Origin: Akkermansiaceae bacterium
Lineage (GTDB): Bacteria > Verrucomicrobiota > Verrucomicrobiia > Verrucomicrobiales > Akkermansiaceae
Reading direction: 5' to 3'
Assembly (NCBI GenBank): GCA_903837825.1
Contig: CAILVZ010000042.1
Coordinates: forward strand, 1-64,000
DNA: 64,000 nt
A program made the position numbers and the translations under genes. Shown one piece after another: positions 45,615-55,221 of this stretch. Every line of letters begins with the position of its first letter. Positions within the stretch are counted from its first letter, which is position 1. The notes beneath the pieces were generated by a model, which was not told the DNA's origin, ran no database searches, and saw only the letters and a program-made list of their open reading frames with translations.

Positions 45615-47516
45615 TCACGCCGCTTCGGCAATCGCAAGGACCTCCGCAAACGGGAGGTCTGCGAGCATGCCGAACGCGGAGTTTCTTGTCAGCCTCGCAC
45701 GAGTCGCTGCGGGGCTCGCCATGCCACAAAGAAAACGGGCCAGTTGACGCGGTGTCGCTAAGGCGGCGTGTCGCTCGTCGGTTAGAACCCGGACCAAGGC
45801 GATTTCTTCGTCCGAGACCCGGCGGACTTTGGGACGTTTGATCGATTTGGCGGGAACACCCCGGCAACGGTCACAGTGTCCGCATGGGGCATCGAGCGTC
45901 TCGCCAAAGTGCTTGGTGAGATAGCCCGTCAGGCAACCACGGTGCGCCGAAAGCCCGACGACCTGACTGAGACGCGCGAGGTCAGCGTGCTCACGGGCCT
46001 GGAATTTCTCCACGAGTTGCGCAACGAGTAGGTTAAGGTCGCCTGGGTCTTTTTTCTGCCGGTAGCATTGCCGAACCCCTGAAACACTCAGAATCGCGTC
46101 GCCTGCGGCTTGCAGGTGGTTGATGGCCGCAACGATTTTTTCCCTCGGCTGCTTGAGATCGGCCGCAAGCGAGGATGGGTCGAGATGGAGCCACCAGCGC
46201 TTGAGCTCGCCCGACTCGAGGATTTTACGAACCAACTTTTGTTCGGCGGGCAGGCGACCTGCTAGAATTTTTTCCTGAGGCTGGAGGAGTTTCACGCGAT
46301 ACGTCGCGTAGAAGGACCCGGTGGCTTCGATGATGCCCTCGATCTCCAAATAGGTGATGATCGTGGAGATCACGTTGCTGCGGATGTCACAGACAGTGGA
46401 AAGCTCGTAAGGAGAAACGTCAAACACAGGCCCGAGGCGGAGCAGGCGCTGGATAAGATTTCCGAGGGCCTGGGTCGATGGGGCGTCGGCATGGATGAAA
46501 TTTTCGAGCACGTTGAGGTCGTCGCCGCAGGCAAGCATCTCGCAAAGTGCCGGTTGATCATCGCGGCCCGCCCGGCCAATTTCTTGGGTGTGGTTTTCGA
46601 GACTCTTCGGCAAGTTGTAGTGGAAGACCGCACGGATGTTGGATTTGTCGATCCCCATGCCGAAGGCGATCGTTGCTACGATGATGCGAGCCTCACCTGT
46701 CATGAAGGCATTCTGGGCATCGGCCCGGAAATCCGCTGGCAGGCCGGCGTGATAAGCCCGCGCGGGCAGCCCGCTGCGAGCCAGAAAAGTCGCAACCTCC
46801 TCGGCGGTTTCCTGCCGAGTCACGTAAACCACCACCGAACCATCCACGGCATTGATCTTGTCGAGGAGAAGGCCCTTCCGCTCGACCGCTGTGCAGGGTG
46901 TCACGCGGAGGTCCAGATTCGGCCGATGAAAACTCAGCTGCACGTGGTCATCCGCAGCAATACGAAACGACTTGCGGATTTCGCGCGCGACCTTGGGCGT
47001 GGCGGTCGCGGTGAGCGCGAGCACACGCGGAACCTTCAATCGCCGGCAAATCTTTGCCAGCATCAGGTAGTCGGGCCGGAAATTGTGTCCCCATTCCGAG
47101 ATACAATGCGCCTCATCGATCGCGACGAGTTGGATCGGCAGTTTTTTCAGCCGCTGGCGAAACACCTCGTTCGCAAATCGCTCCGGGGCGACATAAAGCA
47201 GCTTGAGCGTGCCCGCCTCAAGCCGCTCATAAACCTCTCGGAGCGCATCCGCATCAAGCGTCGAATCCAGCCGCGCTGCGGGAATGCCCTTGGCATTCAG
47301 AGCGTCGACTTGGTCACGCATCAATGCGATGAGCGGAGATACCACCAAGGTCAGGCCATCTAACAGAATTGCTGGAAGTTGGTAGCAAAGCGATTTCCCT
47401 CCGCCGGTAGGAAAAATCGCCAACGCCGAGCGGCCATCTAACAGCGCGGTGATGACCGCTTCTTGGCCACCGCGAAACGCATCGAAGCCGAAATGAGTGC
47501 GGAGAGTGGCAAGCAC
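45615..47516 (-). CDS. recQ: ATP-dependent DNA helicase RecQ
   Basis: FPTGGGKSLCYQLPAI, DEAHCISEWGHNFRPDY, IAFGMGIDKSNIRAVFHYNLPKSLENHTQEIGRAGRD; C-terminal HRDC-like region. Confidence 0.96.
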   Translation of the reverse strand: MLATLRTHFGFDAFRGGQEAVITALLDGRSALAIFPTGGGKSLCYQLPAILLDGLTLVVSPLIALMRDQVDALNAKGIPAARLDSTLDADALREVYERLEAGTLKLLYVAPERFANEVFRQRLKKLPIQLVAIDEAHCISEWGHNFRPDYLMLAKICRRLKVPRVLALTATATPKVAREIRKSFRIAADDHVQLSFHRPNLDLRVTPCTAVERKGLLLDKINAVDGSVVVYVTRQETAEEVATFLARSGLPARAYHAGLPADFRADAQNAFMTGEARIIVATIAFGMGIDKSNIRAVFHYNLPKSLENHTQEIGRAGRDDQPALCEMLACGDDLNVLENFIHADAPSTQALGNLIQRLLRLGPVFDVSPYELSTVCDIRSNVISTIITYLEIEGIIEATGSFYATYRVKLLQPQEKILAGRLPAEQKLVRKILESGELKRWWLHLDPSSLAADLKQPREKIVAAINHLQAAGDAILSVSGVRQCYRQKKDPGDLNLLVAQLVEKFQAREHADLARLSQVVGLSAHRGCLTGYLTKHFGETLDAPCGHCDRCRGVPAKSIKRPKVRRVSDEEIALVRVLTDERHAALATPRQLARFLCGMASPAATRARLTRNSAFGMLADLPFAEVLAIAEAA

Positions 47517-47635
47517 GGGTGAAGCTTGTCATCCACCACGCCCGAGGCAAGGGCGAAGCAACCGCATCGTGCCGTCAACCAATTGAGCGACGATTGGATT
47601 GGATCAATGCCCAACGAACGGCTATGATGATACCC

Positions 47636-48646
47636 ATGACAGACATTTTCCACGGATGGGCCGCCACGGGTGCCGGACAAGCGCTCAAAGCGATCGAGTT
47701 CAACCCAGGCGAAATGCTCGCCGATCAAGTCCAACTGAAGGTCGAATCCTGCGGGATTTGTCACTCGGATCTTTCGATGCTCGACAACGATTGGGGGCAA
47801 TCGACGTTCCCTCTGGTGCCTGGCCATGAGGTGATTGGCACGATCGAGAAAATCGGCACTCACACGAAAGGGCTCGTCGTGGGCGACCGCGTCGGGCTGG
47901 GTTGGTTTGCGGGGAGCTGTCTCTCATGCCAACCATGCCTCTCGGGCAAGCACCAACTTTGCTCCAGCGCCGAGCAGACGATCGTCGGCCGTCACGGTGG
48001 CTTTGCCGACCGCGTTCGCGCGAATTGGGAATGGGCGATCAAGCTCCCCCAGGCGCTCGATCCCGCCAGCGCAGGCCCGCTGTTTTGTGGCGGCATCACG
48101 GTTTTCGCGCCGATCATCGACTGCGGCGTGAAACCGACCCACCGCGTGGGCGTCATCGGGATCGGCGGACTGGGGCATCTTGCGCTCCAATTTTTGAACA
48201 AATGGGGCTGCGAAGTCACGGCCTTCACCTCGAGTGAATCGAAGGCCGAAGACGCACGCATGCTGGGTGCCCATCACGTGGTCGGGACTCGCGACAAGGC
48301 TGCGCTCGCAAAACTCGCAGGAAGCTTCGACTTTATCCTGGTCACCGCCAACGTCGCGCTCGACTGGGACGCTTACCTCGCGGCGCTCGCACCGGATGGC
48401 CGACTCCATTTTGTCGGCGCGGTGTTAGAACCCGTGCCCGTCGCGGCATTCTCACTGATCGGTGGACGAAAATCGATCTCGGGCTCGCCCCTCGGTTCGC
48501 CCGCGACGATCGCGACGATGCTCGAATTCTGCGCACGCCACCAGATCGCGCCAGTCACCGAATCCTTCGCCATGCACGATGTGAATGCCGCACTCGACCA
48601 CTTGCGCGCAGGCAAGGCACGCCACCGGATTGTCCTAAAAAACTAG
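47636..48646 (+). CDS. Zinc-type NAD(P)-dependent alcohol dehydrogenase (CAD/YahK-like)
   Basis: CGICHSDLSMLDNDWG, PGHEVIGTIEKIG, GIGGLGHLALQFL. Confidence 0.93.
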   Translation: MTDIFHGWAATGAGQALKAIEFNPGEMLADQVQLKVESCGICHSDLSMLDNDWGQSTFPLVPGHEVIGTIEKIGTHTKGLVVGDRVGLGWFAGSCLSCQPCLSGKHQLCSSAEQTIVGRHGGFADRVRANWEWAIKLPQALDPASAGPLFCGGITVFAPIIDCGVKPTHRVGVIGIGGLGHLALQFLNKWGCEVTAFTSSESKAEDARMLGAHHVVGTRDKAALAKLAGSFDFILVTANVALDWDAYLAALAPDGRLHFVGAVLEPVPVAAFSLIGGRKSISGSPLGSPATIATMLEFCARHQIAPVTESFAMHDVNAALDHLRAGKARHRIVLKN

Positions 48647-48671
48647 GAAATTCAGAGGCGGCGCGTACATT

Positions 48672-49025
48672 CTAACCGATCGCTTTTTTCCAGACGTCGG
48701 GTTTGAAACCATTGAGGGTGACCCCATCGCCCATGAGAAACGGACGCTTCACCAAGTTGCCGTTTTGGGAGAGTAGCACCAAAACTTCGGCTTCTGACAT
48801 ACTGGGCAACTTGTCCTTCAAGCCCAGTGCGCGGTAGTCATTGCCAGAAGTGTTGATGAGCCGCTTCAACTCGCCGCCAGAAGCGTCCAAGGCAACTCGA
48901 AGCTCGTCTACCGTGGGCGGCGTCTCGCGAATCGCACGAATCTCGTGCTTGATGCCCTGTGCATCCAACCACTTGAGCGCGTCACGGCAGGTGCTGCATT
49001 TTTGATAAACGTAAACGATCTTCAT
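48672..49025 (-). CDS. ArsC/Spx/MgsR-family protein
   Basis: MKIVYVYQKCSTCRDALKWLDAQGIKHEIRAIRETPPTVDEL...VKRPFLMGDG. Confidence 0.88.
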   Translation of the reverse strand: MKIVYVYQKCSTCRDALKWLDAQGIKHEIRAIRETPPTVDELRVALDASGGELKRLINTSGNDYRALGLKDKLPSMSEAEVLVLLSQNGNLVKRPFLMGDGVTLNGFKPDVWKKAIG

Positions 49026-49128
49026 GGGCACCAGCATGCTTGATCGCCGACGACGCGCAAGGCTGCGATTTCTCGCTGATTCCGCCTCCTTGCGGCGGGA
49101 CACTCCTTCGCGCTCGACTCCATGGCCG

Positions 49129-49752
49129 ATGTTGCCTCACATTTCGTGCATGAAACCTCGTTTTTCGCCACCGCATGGCGCGCAGAACAAGCAAGCACGC
49201 GAGAACCGTCACGTCCAAGCCGTGGAGACGATCACCCCAGCGCTGGATGAAGACGACCTCATGGCGATTGTTGCGCAGCAAGCGGTGCCCTTCGTGCTGA
49301 TCTTGGACTGCGTGCAAGATCCGCACAACCTCGGCGCCATTTTACGCTCGGCAGATGCTGCTGGAGTTCACGCCGTGGTCGCTCCCAAGGACAAAGCGGT
49401 GGGCATCACCGAAACCGTGCGCCGAATCTCGGTGGGCGCTGCCGACTACGTTCCATTCGCCCAAGTGACGAATCTCGCTCGAACCATGGAGAAGCTCAAG
49501 GCCGCTGGATTGTGGATTGTCGGCACCTCAGATCACGCGACGTCGAAGTCGATTTACGATCTCGATCTCCGAGGCCCACTTGCCTTGGTCTTGGGTGCCG
49601 AGGAAAAAGGCATGCGCCGCCTAACGGAAGAAAATTGTGACTTTCTCGCCGCCATTCCGATGGCCGGTAAAGTTGAGTGCCTAAACGTCTCAGTCGCCAC
49701 CGGTGTCTGTTTATTTGAGGCGGTGCGTCAACGCCGAATCCCCAGTGAATGA
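49129..49752 (+). CDS. rlmB: TrmH-family 23S rRNA (guanosine-2'-O)-methyltransferase (RlmB-like)
   Basis: LDCVQDPHNLGAILRSADAAGVHAVV; LVLGAEEKGMRRLTEENCD; VECLNVSVATGVCLFEAVRQR; start is approximate. Confidence 0.9.
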   Translation: MLPHISCMKPRFSPPHGAQNKQARENRHVQAVETITPALDEDDLMAIVAQQAVPFVLILDCVQDPHNLGAILRSADAAGVHAVVAPKDKAVGITETVRRISVGAADYVPFAQVTNLARTMEKLKAAGLWIVGTSDHATSKSIYDLDLRGPLALVLGAEEKGMRRLTEENCDFLAAIPMAGKVECLNVSVATGVCLFEAVRQRRIPSE

Positions 49753-50545
49753 ACCCGTTCGAGTCTTGTCCGACCTGCATCTCGGACACAAGGTCTCGCG
49801 GATCGGAAACGTTTCCGCACTGCGCCCGCTGATCGCGGGAGCTAGGACGATCATCTTCAATGGCGACGTCTGGCAGGAACTCGCACTTCCATTTTTCGAA
49901 CGCTCGTCCGAGATGCTCGCGGATCTGAAGGCGCTTTGTCACGACGAGGGCGCAGAAGCGGTTTTTCTGGCAGGAAATCATGACCCTGGCTGGCCAGGCC
50001 TTGGCTGGGTCGAGCTGGCCGAGGGCCGCATCGTCATCACCCACGGCGACGCTTTGTTTTTTGATGGCTCTCCTTGGAAACGTGAAGTCCTGATCCGGAG
50101 TGGCCATGTCATGGATCTCTGGAAACAACACCCGCGCGCGCACCACGATGTCGAAGAGCGGCTACGCCTCGCCCGCACGATCGCCCGCGAGCTTTGTTCG
50201 GTCGAGCACCCGACGGGCCGAAGACTGGTCGAACGAGCATGGGATGCCATCATGCCGCCGCAGCGAGCTTTTAAGATGTTAGAAAGCTGGTTGACCCAAG
50301 GCTCCAAGGGCGCGGAATTTTGCGAACGTTATTTTCCAACGGCGGAAGTGCTCATCGTCGGCCACTTCCACCATGCCGGAACTTGGCTCCGCAAGGGCCG
50401 CCGCATCATCAACACCGGTTCCTTTGTCACTCCAGGGCGCGCCCACTGGATCGAATGGAACAACGGATGGCTGCATCGCGGCCTCATCGATGAGTCGTCA
50501 AACGTCTATCGCAAGGGCACCACCCTCGATGTCTGGCGGTTTTGA
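49745..50545 (+). CDS. Metallophosphoesterase (UDP-2,3-diacylglucosamine hydrolase-like)
   Basis: VLSDLHLGHKVSR, FNGDVWQ, LAGNHDPGW, ITHGDALF, VGHFHHAG; probable GTG start overlapping the rlmB stop. Confidence 0.88.
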   Translation: MNEPVRVLSDLHLGHKVSRIGNVSALRPLIAGARTIIFNGDVWQELALPFFERSSEMLADLKALCHDEGAEAVFLAGNHDPGWPGLGWVELAEGRIVITHGDALFFDGSPWKREVLIRSGHVMDLWKQHPRAHHDVEERLRLARTIARELCSVEHPTGRRLVERAWDAIMPPQRAFKMLESWLTQGSKGAEFCERYFPTAEVLIVGHFHHAGTWLRKGRRIINTGSFVTPGRAHWIEWNNGWLHRGLIDESSNVYRKGTTLDVWRF

Positions 50546-50649
50546 CGGATGATGGGTGGGATCGCCTCTTCCCAAGGTGAGTTCGGGGATGGTTAGGATC
50601 AGAGATCCGTTCAGACTTCCAAACAGGACGGTCACCTGCGGAAAAAAGG

Positions 50650-50724
50650 TGGTACACGAGGACGGGATCGAACCGCCGACCAATCCGGTGTAAGCGGACC
50701 GCTCTACCGCTGAGCTACTCGTGC
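50650..50724 (-). tRNA. tRNA-Val (anticodon TAC), CCA encoded
   Basis: Minus strand GCACGAGTAGCTCAGCGGTAGAGCGGTCCGCTTACACCGGATTGGTCGGCGGTTCGATCCCGTCCTCGTGTACCA folds as a cloverleaf; acceptor GCACGAG/CTCGTGT, anticodon loop CTTACAC. Confidence 0.95.
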
Positions 50725-50875
50725 TGGTGCGGGGACGGAAACCTGCAGGAAGAATTCGAGAAGATCAAGCCCTGAGTGTTGGATGCTAGCGCATCATCAC
50801 ATTTTGCCTGGGATTTTGGATAGCTGTGATCCGCTCGGGCCCGGGATGAATGCGACTCAAAAAACGGGATACACT

Positions 50876-51613
50876 TTACGCGGACTTCCTTCTCCACATC
50901 GTCAGCATCCCGATGGCTCCCATCCCGAAGAGAGCGTAGGTGGAGGGTTCAGGGATTGCGTTGCTGAATGTAGCCGACATGATGTTGTAACTGCCGATGT
51001 TTCTACCCCCGTAATTCCCAGCTTGAGTGAACCAAGACGAGCCGAATGTACTTGAGTAGGAGGGAGTCCAACTCCAGATCGCCTGACCGCTACCGTTAGA
51101 AAGCGAAGTATTTGTCCACTGAAGGCGTAAGTCAAAATTCCCACTCGTGTTGTTGTATGCCACACTCGTCGGATCCGTAGTCGTATAAATGACAGCGTAC
51201 GTCGTTCCAGAATTCAGGCTCACGGCACCCGCATTGATCTCCAATAAGGTGGGGGTGTTTGGCTGAATGGTTTCAACGTAGTTCTGCGAAAACAGCGGCG
51301 AACCGATGGTTTTTCCATTCGTGTCGTCCCACTGATAGATCGATCCCTGGTAAGCAAATGTTTGAGATCCCCAGTTGTATTTGAAATAGAGACCAATGGA
51401 ATTTAGAACATTATCCCCGTTAGATGGTGCTTGAAACACAGATCCTATCGTAAGGGTACTGCCTCTACCCCATCCGTCTTGCTACCAACTGCTTGCGCCG
51501 GTATTCGTCAGCACGGTAGAAGCATTCGCGGATCCTGCCAAGAAGGTGAGCCCTGTAGCGACGCCAAGAGCGAGAATGGTTTTTTGAAAAATCGGGCGAT
51601 GACTCGTGATCAT
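50876..51613 (-). pseudogene. PEP-CTERM sorting-domain protein interrupted by one in-frame TAG (51482-51484)
   Basis: Signal MITSHRPIFQKTILALGVATGLTFLAGSANASTVLTNTGASSW*QDGWGRGSTLTIGSVFQAPSNGDN...IPEPSTYALFGMGAIGMLTMWRRKSA, same frame on both sides. Confidence 0.8.
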
Positions 51614-51936
51614 AGGGAGTGCTCTTTCCATGACTGGCTTACAGAAATTCCTAATGGGTACAGAAACTTTTTTGAATCGGAGAAGGCTGACGACAAGAAA
51701 AATGTGACGCATCGGACAAATTTGGGAGCTAAAAGCTTATTTGGAGGGCTTTGAAACGCATCGGCTCGCATGCCTTCGTCCCGCTCGGCTCCCCCTCGTA
51801 AAGGCGCGATCGACGGACAACCCGAAATTCTCAACCTAGACCCCCTCGGTCCCGTTCAATTTTGAACCCTCTCGTGAAAGCCCGTGGTGTTGCAGGCTTG
51901 CGGAGGGGGCGGGGTGATGGTTGAATTCGAAGACGA

Positions 51937-52401
51937 ATGCATCTGCGCTTCACCGAACAGGAACTCGCCACGTTGGTGGAAATGGTTAGCCTCGCCGCCA
52001 ATGTTGCGTCGTGGAACCAGAAGGAGTCTGCGAACGAGCAGGTTGCGGCATTTGAGAACTTGGAGAGCAAGATTTTAGAAAAAGCTGGGCACTCGGGGAT
52101 GGCGGATTGGATCGAGTTCGACGAGGAGACCCAGCGGTTCCGGGTGAGGGCGGAGAAGGAAGAACGTCTGTTCTATCACGAGTGCTACGAGGAATTTCGC
52201 AACGAGAGTTTCTGGGATGAATTGGCAGTTCGCTTAGCCGACCGTGACCTCGCGCGGGCGATCGGCTTCAAAGAGTGGGAAAAACTCAGCGAGGAGGACC
52301 GCCGAGCCCGCACGGTGGCTTGGGAAAAACGCTACTGGGAGGAATTCACCAAGCGCGGGATTGAACGCGTGGTCGTCATGACCCCGCCGCAGGAAGGTTG
52401 A
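51937..52401 (+). CDS. Hypothetical protein
   Basis: 154-aa charged ORF in the gap between PEP-CTERM gene and accD. Confidence 0.65.
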   Translation: MHLRFTEQELATLVEMVSLAANVASWNQKESANEQVAAFENLESKILEKAGHSGMADWIEFDEETQRFRVRAEKEERLFYHECYEEFRNESFWDELAVRLADRDLARAIGFKEWEKLSEEDRRARTVAWEKRYWEEFTKRGIERVVVMTPPQEG

Positions 52402-52429
52402 GCGGAATCGTGCAGCGCACGGTGCCAAG

Positions 52430-53260
52430 TCACTTCGGCATCATGAACCCGAGAAGCGTGCCCAGCTGCTCACGCATTTTTGCACGCGGGACGATCGCAT
52501 CGACCAATCCGTGGGCGAGCATGAACTCAGCGGTTTGAAATCCGGGCGGCAGGTTCTGGTGAGTGGTTTCCTTGACCACACGAGGTCCAGCGAAGCCGAT
52601 CATGCACTTGGGCTCGGCCAGGTTGATGTCGCCGATGGTGGCAAACGACGCAGTGACACCGCCGGTGGTGGGGTGGGTCATCAGCGAAATGTATGGCAGC
52701 TTGGCCTCTGAGAGTCGAGCGAGAGCGCCGCAGGTTTTGGCCATTTGCATGAGCGAAAGCATGCCCTCCTGCATCCGTGCACCCGATGAGGCGGAAACGA
52801 TGATGACCCCACGCTTTTCAGCGATCGCGGTCTCGATGGCGCGCGTGATTTTTTCACCCACCACCGAGCCCATGGAGCCGGCAAAGAACTTGAAATCCAT
52901 CACCGCGATCATCGCGCGATGGCCATGGATCGAGAGGCGACCAGAGACCACTGCGTCGTTCAACCCAGTTTTTTCGCGGAGCGCTGCGGCTTTCTCGACA
53001 TAACCGGAGAAACCAAGCGGATTGGCGGAAATGAGATCCGCGTTGGTTTCCTCAAACGAATCGGGGTCGGCCAACATTTCAATGCGCTCGCGGGAATCGA
53101 TCAGGAAATGATGCCCGCACTGTTGGCAGACGTGGAGGTTTTGCTTGAGCTCAAAGACGTGGACCAGCGCGTCGCAATCCGTGCATTTGACCCACAAGCC
53201 TTCTGGCATGTCGTCACGGCGATCATGGCTGCGCAGCCGAGGTTTGTTGAAGATGCCCAT
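52430..53260 (-). CDS. accD: Acetyl-CoA carboxylase carboxyltransferase subunit beta
   Basis: MGIFNKPRL...GLWVKCTDCDALVHVFELKQNLHVCQQCGHHF zinc ribbon; SASSGARMQEGMLSLMQMAKT; FAGPRVVKETTHQNLPPGFQTAEF. Confidence 0.97.
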   Translation of the reverse strand: MGIFNKPRLRSHDRRDDMPEGLWVKCTDCDALVHVFELKQNLHVCQQCGHHFLIDSRERIEMLADPDSFEETNADLISANPLGFSGYVEKAAALREKTGLNDAVVSGRLSIHGHRAMIAVMDFKFFAGSMGSVVGEKITRAIETAIAEKRGVIIVSASSGARMQEGMLSLMQMAKTCGALARLSEAKLPYISLMTHPTTGGVTASFATIGDINLAEPKCMIGFAGPRVVKETTHQNLPPGFQTAEFMLAHGLVDAIVPRAKMREQLGTLLGFMMPK

Positions 53261-53403
53261 GGAATAGGAAAGTTTCGGTGTTGGATGCGTCTGCTGGAGC
53301 AGGCCTTGCTTGGGGCGAAGGCTAGCGGCCAGATTGGATCCCGACAACCCCCTTTTGACGAGATCGGTGGGCAATCTGCAAGTGGCCCCGCGAGAGGCTG
53401 ATT

Positions 53404-54552
53404 TCAGCTTTCCGCACGCATTCGCAACTCTTGGATACAGTCGGCCAGCAAATTTTCGTCCAGCTCGTGAACATCGATCCCTTGCCCGAGGTCTTTGAGA
53501 AGTAGAATTGTCAACTCACCACCGAGGTGTTCGCGGAATTCATCCAAGCCGCCAAGCACCTGCCTCCGCGAGGTTTCATCGGCCCAATCGAGTGCCGGAT
53601 GGTAGATCCCGAGCCCCAATCCGCGAATCACCCGTAAGACTTGCTCCGCGACCGAGAGGTCCAAGAGCCCGATGCGGGCGGAATAGAGCGTGTCGAGCGC
53701 CAGACCGACGCTGACCGCTGGGGCGTGGGAAAGTTGGTAGGACGTCATGGCCTCCAGCTTGTGAGCGGCCCAATGGCCGAAATCCAGCGGACGGCTGGAT
53801 CCGGTTTCGAATGGATCTCCACCAGTGGCGATGTGTTGGGCGTGGAGTAATGCGGATCGCTCGACGCAGGTCTCCAGCGTGGTGGGATCCAGCACCGCGA
53901 GCTTTTCGAGGTTTTCCTCGATCCATTCAAAAAAACCACGATCCCTCACCAGGGCCACCTTGACCGCTTCGATGAGGCCGCCTCGCCGAGTTTCCTCATC
54001 TTGGCTGTGGAGAAAATCAAAGTCATTGACCACCGCATAGGGCACCGCGAACGAGCCCAACCAATTTTTTTTGCCGAAGGCATTGATCGCGCACTTCACC
54101 CCCACCCCGCTGTCATCTTGAGAGAGCGTGGTGGTCGGAAATCGGATCAAGCGAATCCCGCGATGGGCCGTGGCAGCAGCGTAGCCGACCGCATCGAGGA
54201 ATGCCCCACCCCCAATCGCAAGCACATAGGAATGGCGGTCGATGTGACGCTCATCGATGGCCTCCCAAACCTTGCGGACCAGGTGGTCGTCTGCCTTTGC
54301 CGCCTCACCGCCCTCAAAAACCATAACCCCGCAGAACTCGAAATCTAACCCCGCAAAGTAGGTACCTACCTCGTCGAGCAACTTCGGCCATGCGTTCATC
54401 ACCGCGTGTTCAAGGAACACTAGGACCTTACGGCCACCACGTTCTTCTTCCAAGACTGCAGCCAGCGCTAGGTTCTCACCCGAAAACGCATTCCGCGTGA
54501 AAATCACACGGTGCTTGAATGTGAGGGGAATCTGGAAATCGTAGCGTGACAT
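53404..54552 (-). CDS. 3-dehydroquinate synthase-like sugar phosphate cyclase (EboD-like)
   Basis: LAIGGGAFLDAVGYAAATAHRGIRLIRFPTTTLSQDDSGVGVKCAINAFGKKNWLGSFAVPYAVVNDFDFL...GGLIEAVKVALVRD; FGHWAAHKLE. Confidence 0.8.
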   Translation of the reverse strand: MSRYDFQIPLTFKHRVIFTRNAFSGENLALAAVLEEERGGRKVLVFLEHAVMNAWPKLLDEVGTYFAGLDFEFCGVMVFEGGEAAKADDHLVRKVWEAIDERHIDRHSYVLAIGGGAFLDAVGYAAATAHRGIRLIRFPTTTLSQDDSGVGVKCAINAFGKKNWLGSFAVPYAVVNDFDFLHSQDEETRRGGLIEAVKVALVRDRGFFEWIEENLEKLAVLDPTTLETCVERSALLHAQHIATGGDPFETGSSRPLDFGHWAAHKLEAMTSYQLSHAPAVSVGLALDTLYSARIGLLDLSVAEQVLRVIRGLGLGIYHPALDWADETSRRQVLGGLDEFREHLGGELTILLLKDLGQGIDVHELDENLLADCIQELRMRAES

Positions 54553-54616
54553 CAGCGCAGGTTGCGTATGCTAGTTTACGCCGACGCACCAATGTTTCTT
54601 AACCAAATTTTACCTC

Positions 54617-55141
54617 ATGCCCACCACGGAGACCCTTTTTGAAACTCGCTGGCTCGGACTTTACCGGATTGGTCACTGGGACTTTGTCCGGCGTCCCCAC
54701 GCAGATGCATGCGTCGGGATTCTGGCGATCACCCCAGACGACGAGATCATCCTCGTGGAGCAATTTCGCGTGCCGGTGCAGCAACACGTTATCGAAATCC
54801 CAGCCGGACTGGTGGGCGACGAGCCGGAATTCATCGGTGAGGCACTCGCGGACACCGCACGCCGAGAGTTGTTAGAAGAAACCGGCTACCGCGCAGGGAC
54901 CATCATCCCGCTGATTTCCAGTCCGACCTCTGCTGGCATGAGCTCGGAGTTTAGCCACCTTTTTCATGCCACCGATCTCGTCCGCGAGACGGCGGGTGGA
55001 GGCGTGGCGGGCGAGGAGATCGTCGTCCACCATGTGCCACTTGCGGGGCTGCGGCCATGGCTTGCCGCGCAGGAGGCCGCTGGAAAAGTGATCGATTTTA
55101 AGATCCACTCGGCGCTCTGGCTGGCTGGGATCCGTGGCTGA
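54617..55141 (+). CDS. NUDIX hydrolase (ADP-ribose pyrophosphatase-like)
   Basis: IPAGLVGDEPEFIGEALADTARRELLEETGYRAG Nudix box. Confidence 0.93.
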   Translation: MPTTETLFETRWLGLYRIGHWDFVRRPHADACVGILAITPDDEIILVEQFRVPVQQHVIEIPAGLVGDEPEFIGEALADTARRELLEETGYRAGTIIPLISSPTSAGMSSEFSHLFHATDLVRETAGGGVAGEEIVVHHVPLAGLRPWLAAQEAAGKVIDFKIHSALWLAGIRG

Positions 55142-55221
55142 GCCCGCCGCCGTTGGGATTTACTCAGAGATGCCCTCAATCAAGTCGTGACTCGGAGCGG
55201 CGCAGTTTGCATCTTCCGCGC

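Noticed and set aside
46491-47363. 290-aa plus-strand ORF antisense to recQ
   Set aside because: Fully inside recQ on the other strand with no domain signal.
31203-51484. Amber (TAG) recoding as an explanation for the two TAG-interrupted ORFs
   Set aside because: TAG is used as an ordinary terminal stop by other genes here (the U32 gene at 29005-29007 and the SGNH gene at 414-416), so nonsense mutation or sequencing error is simpler.
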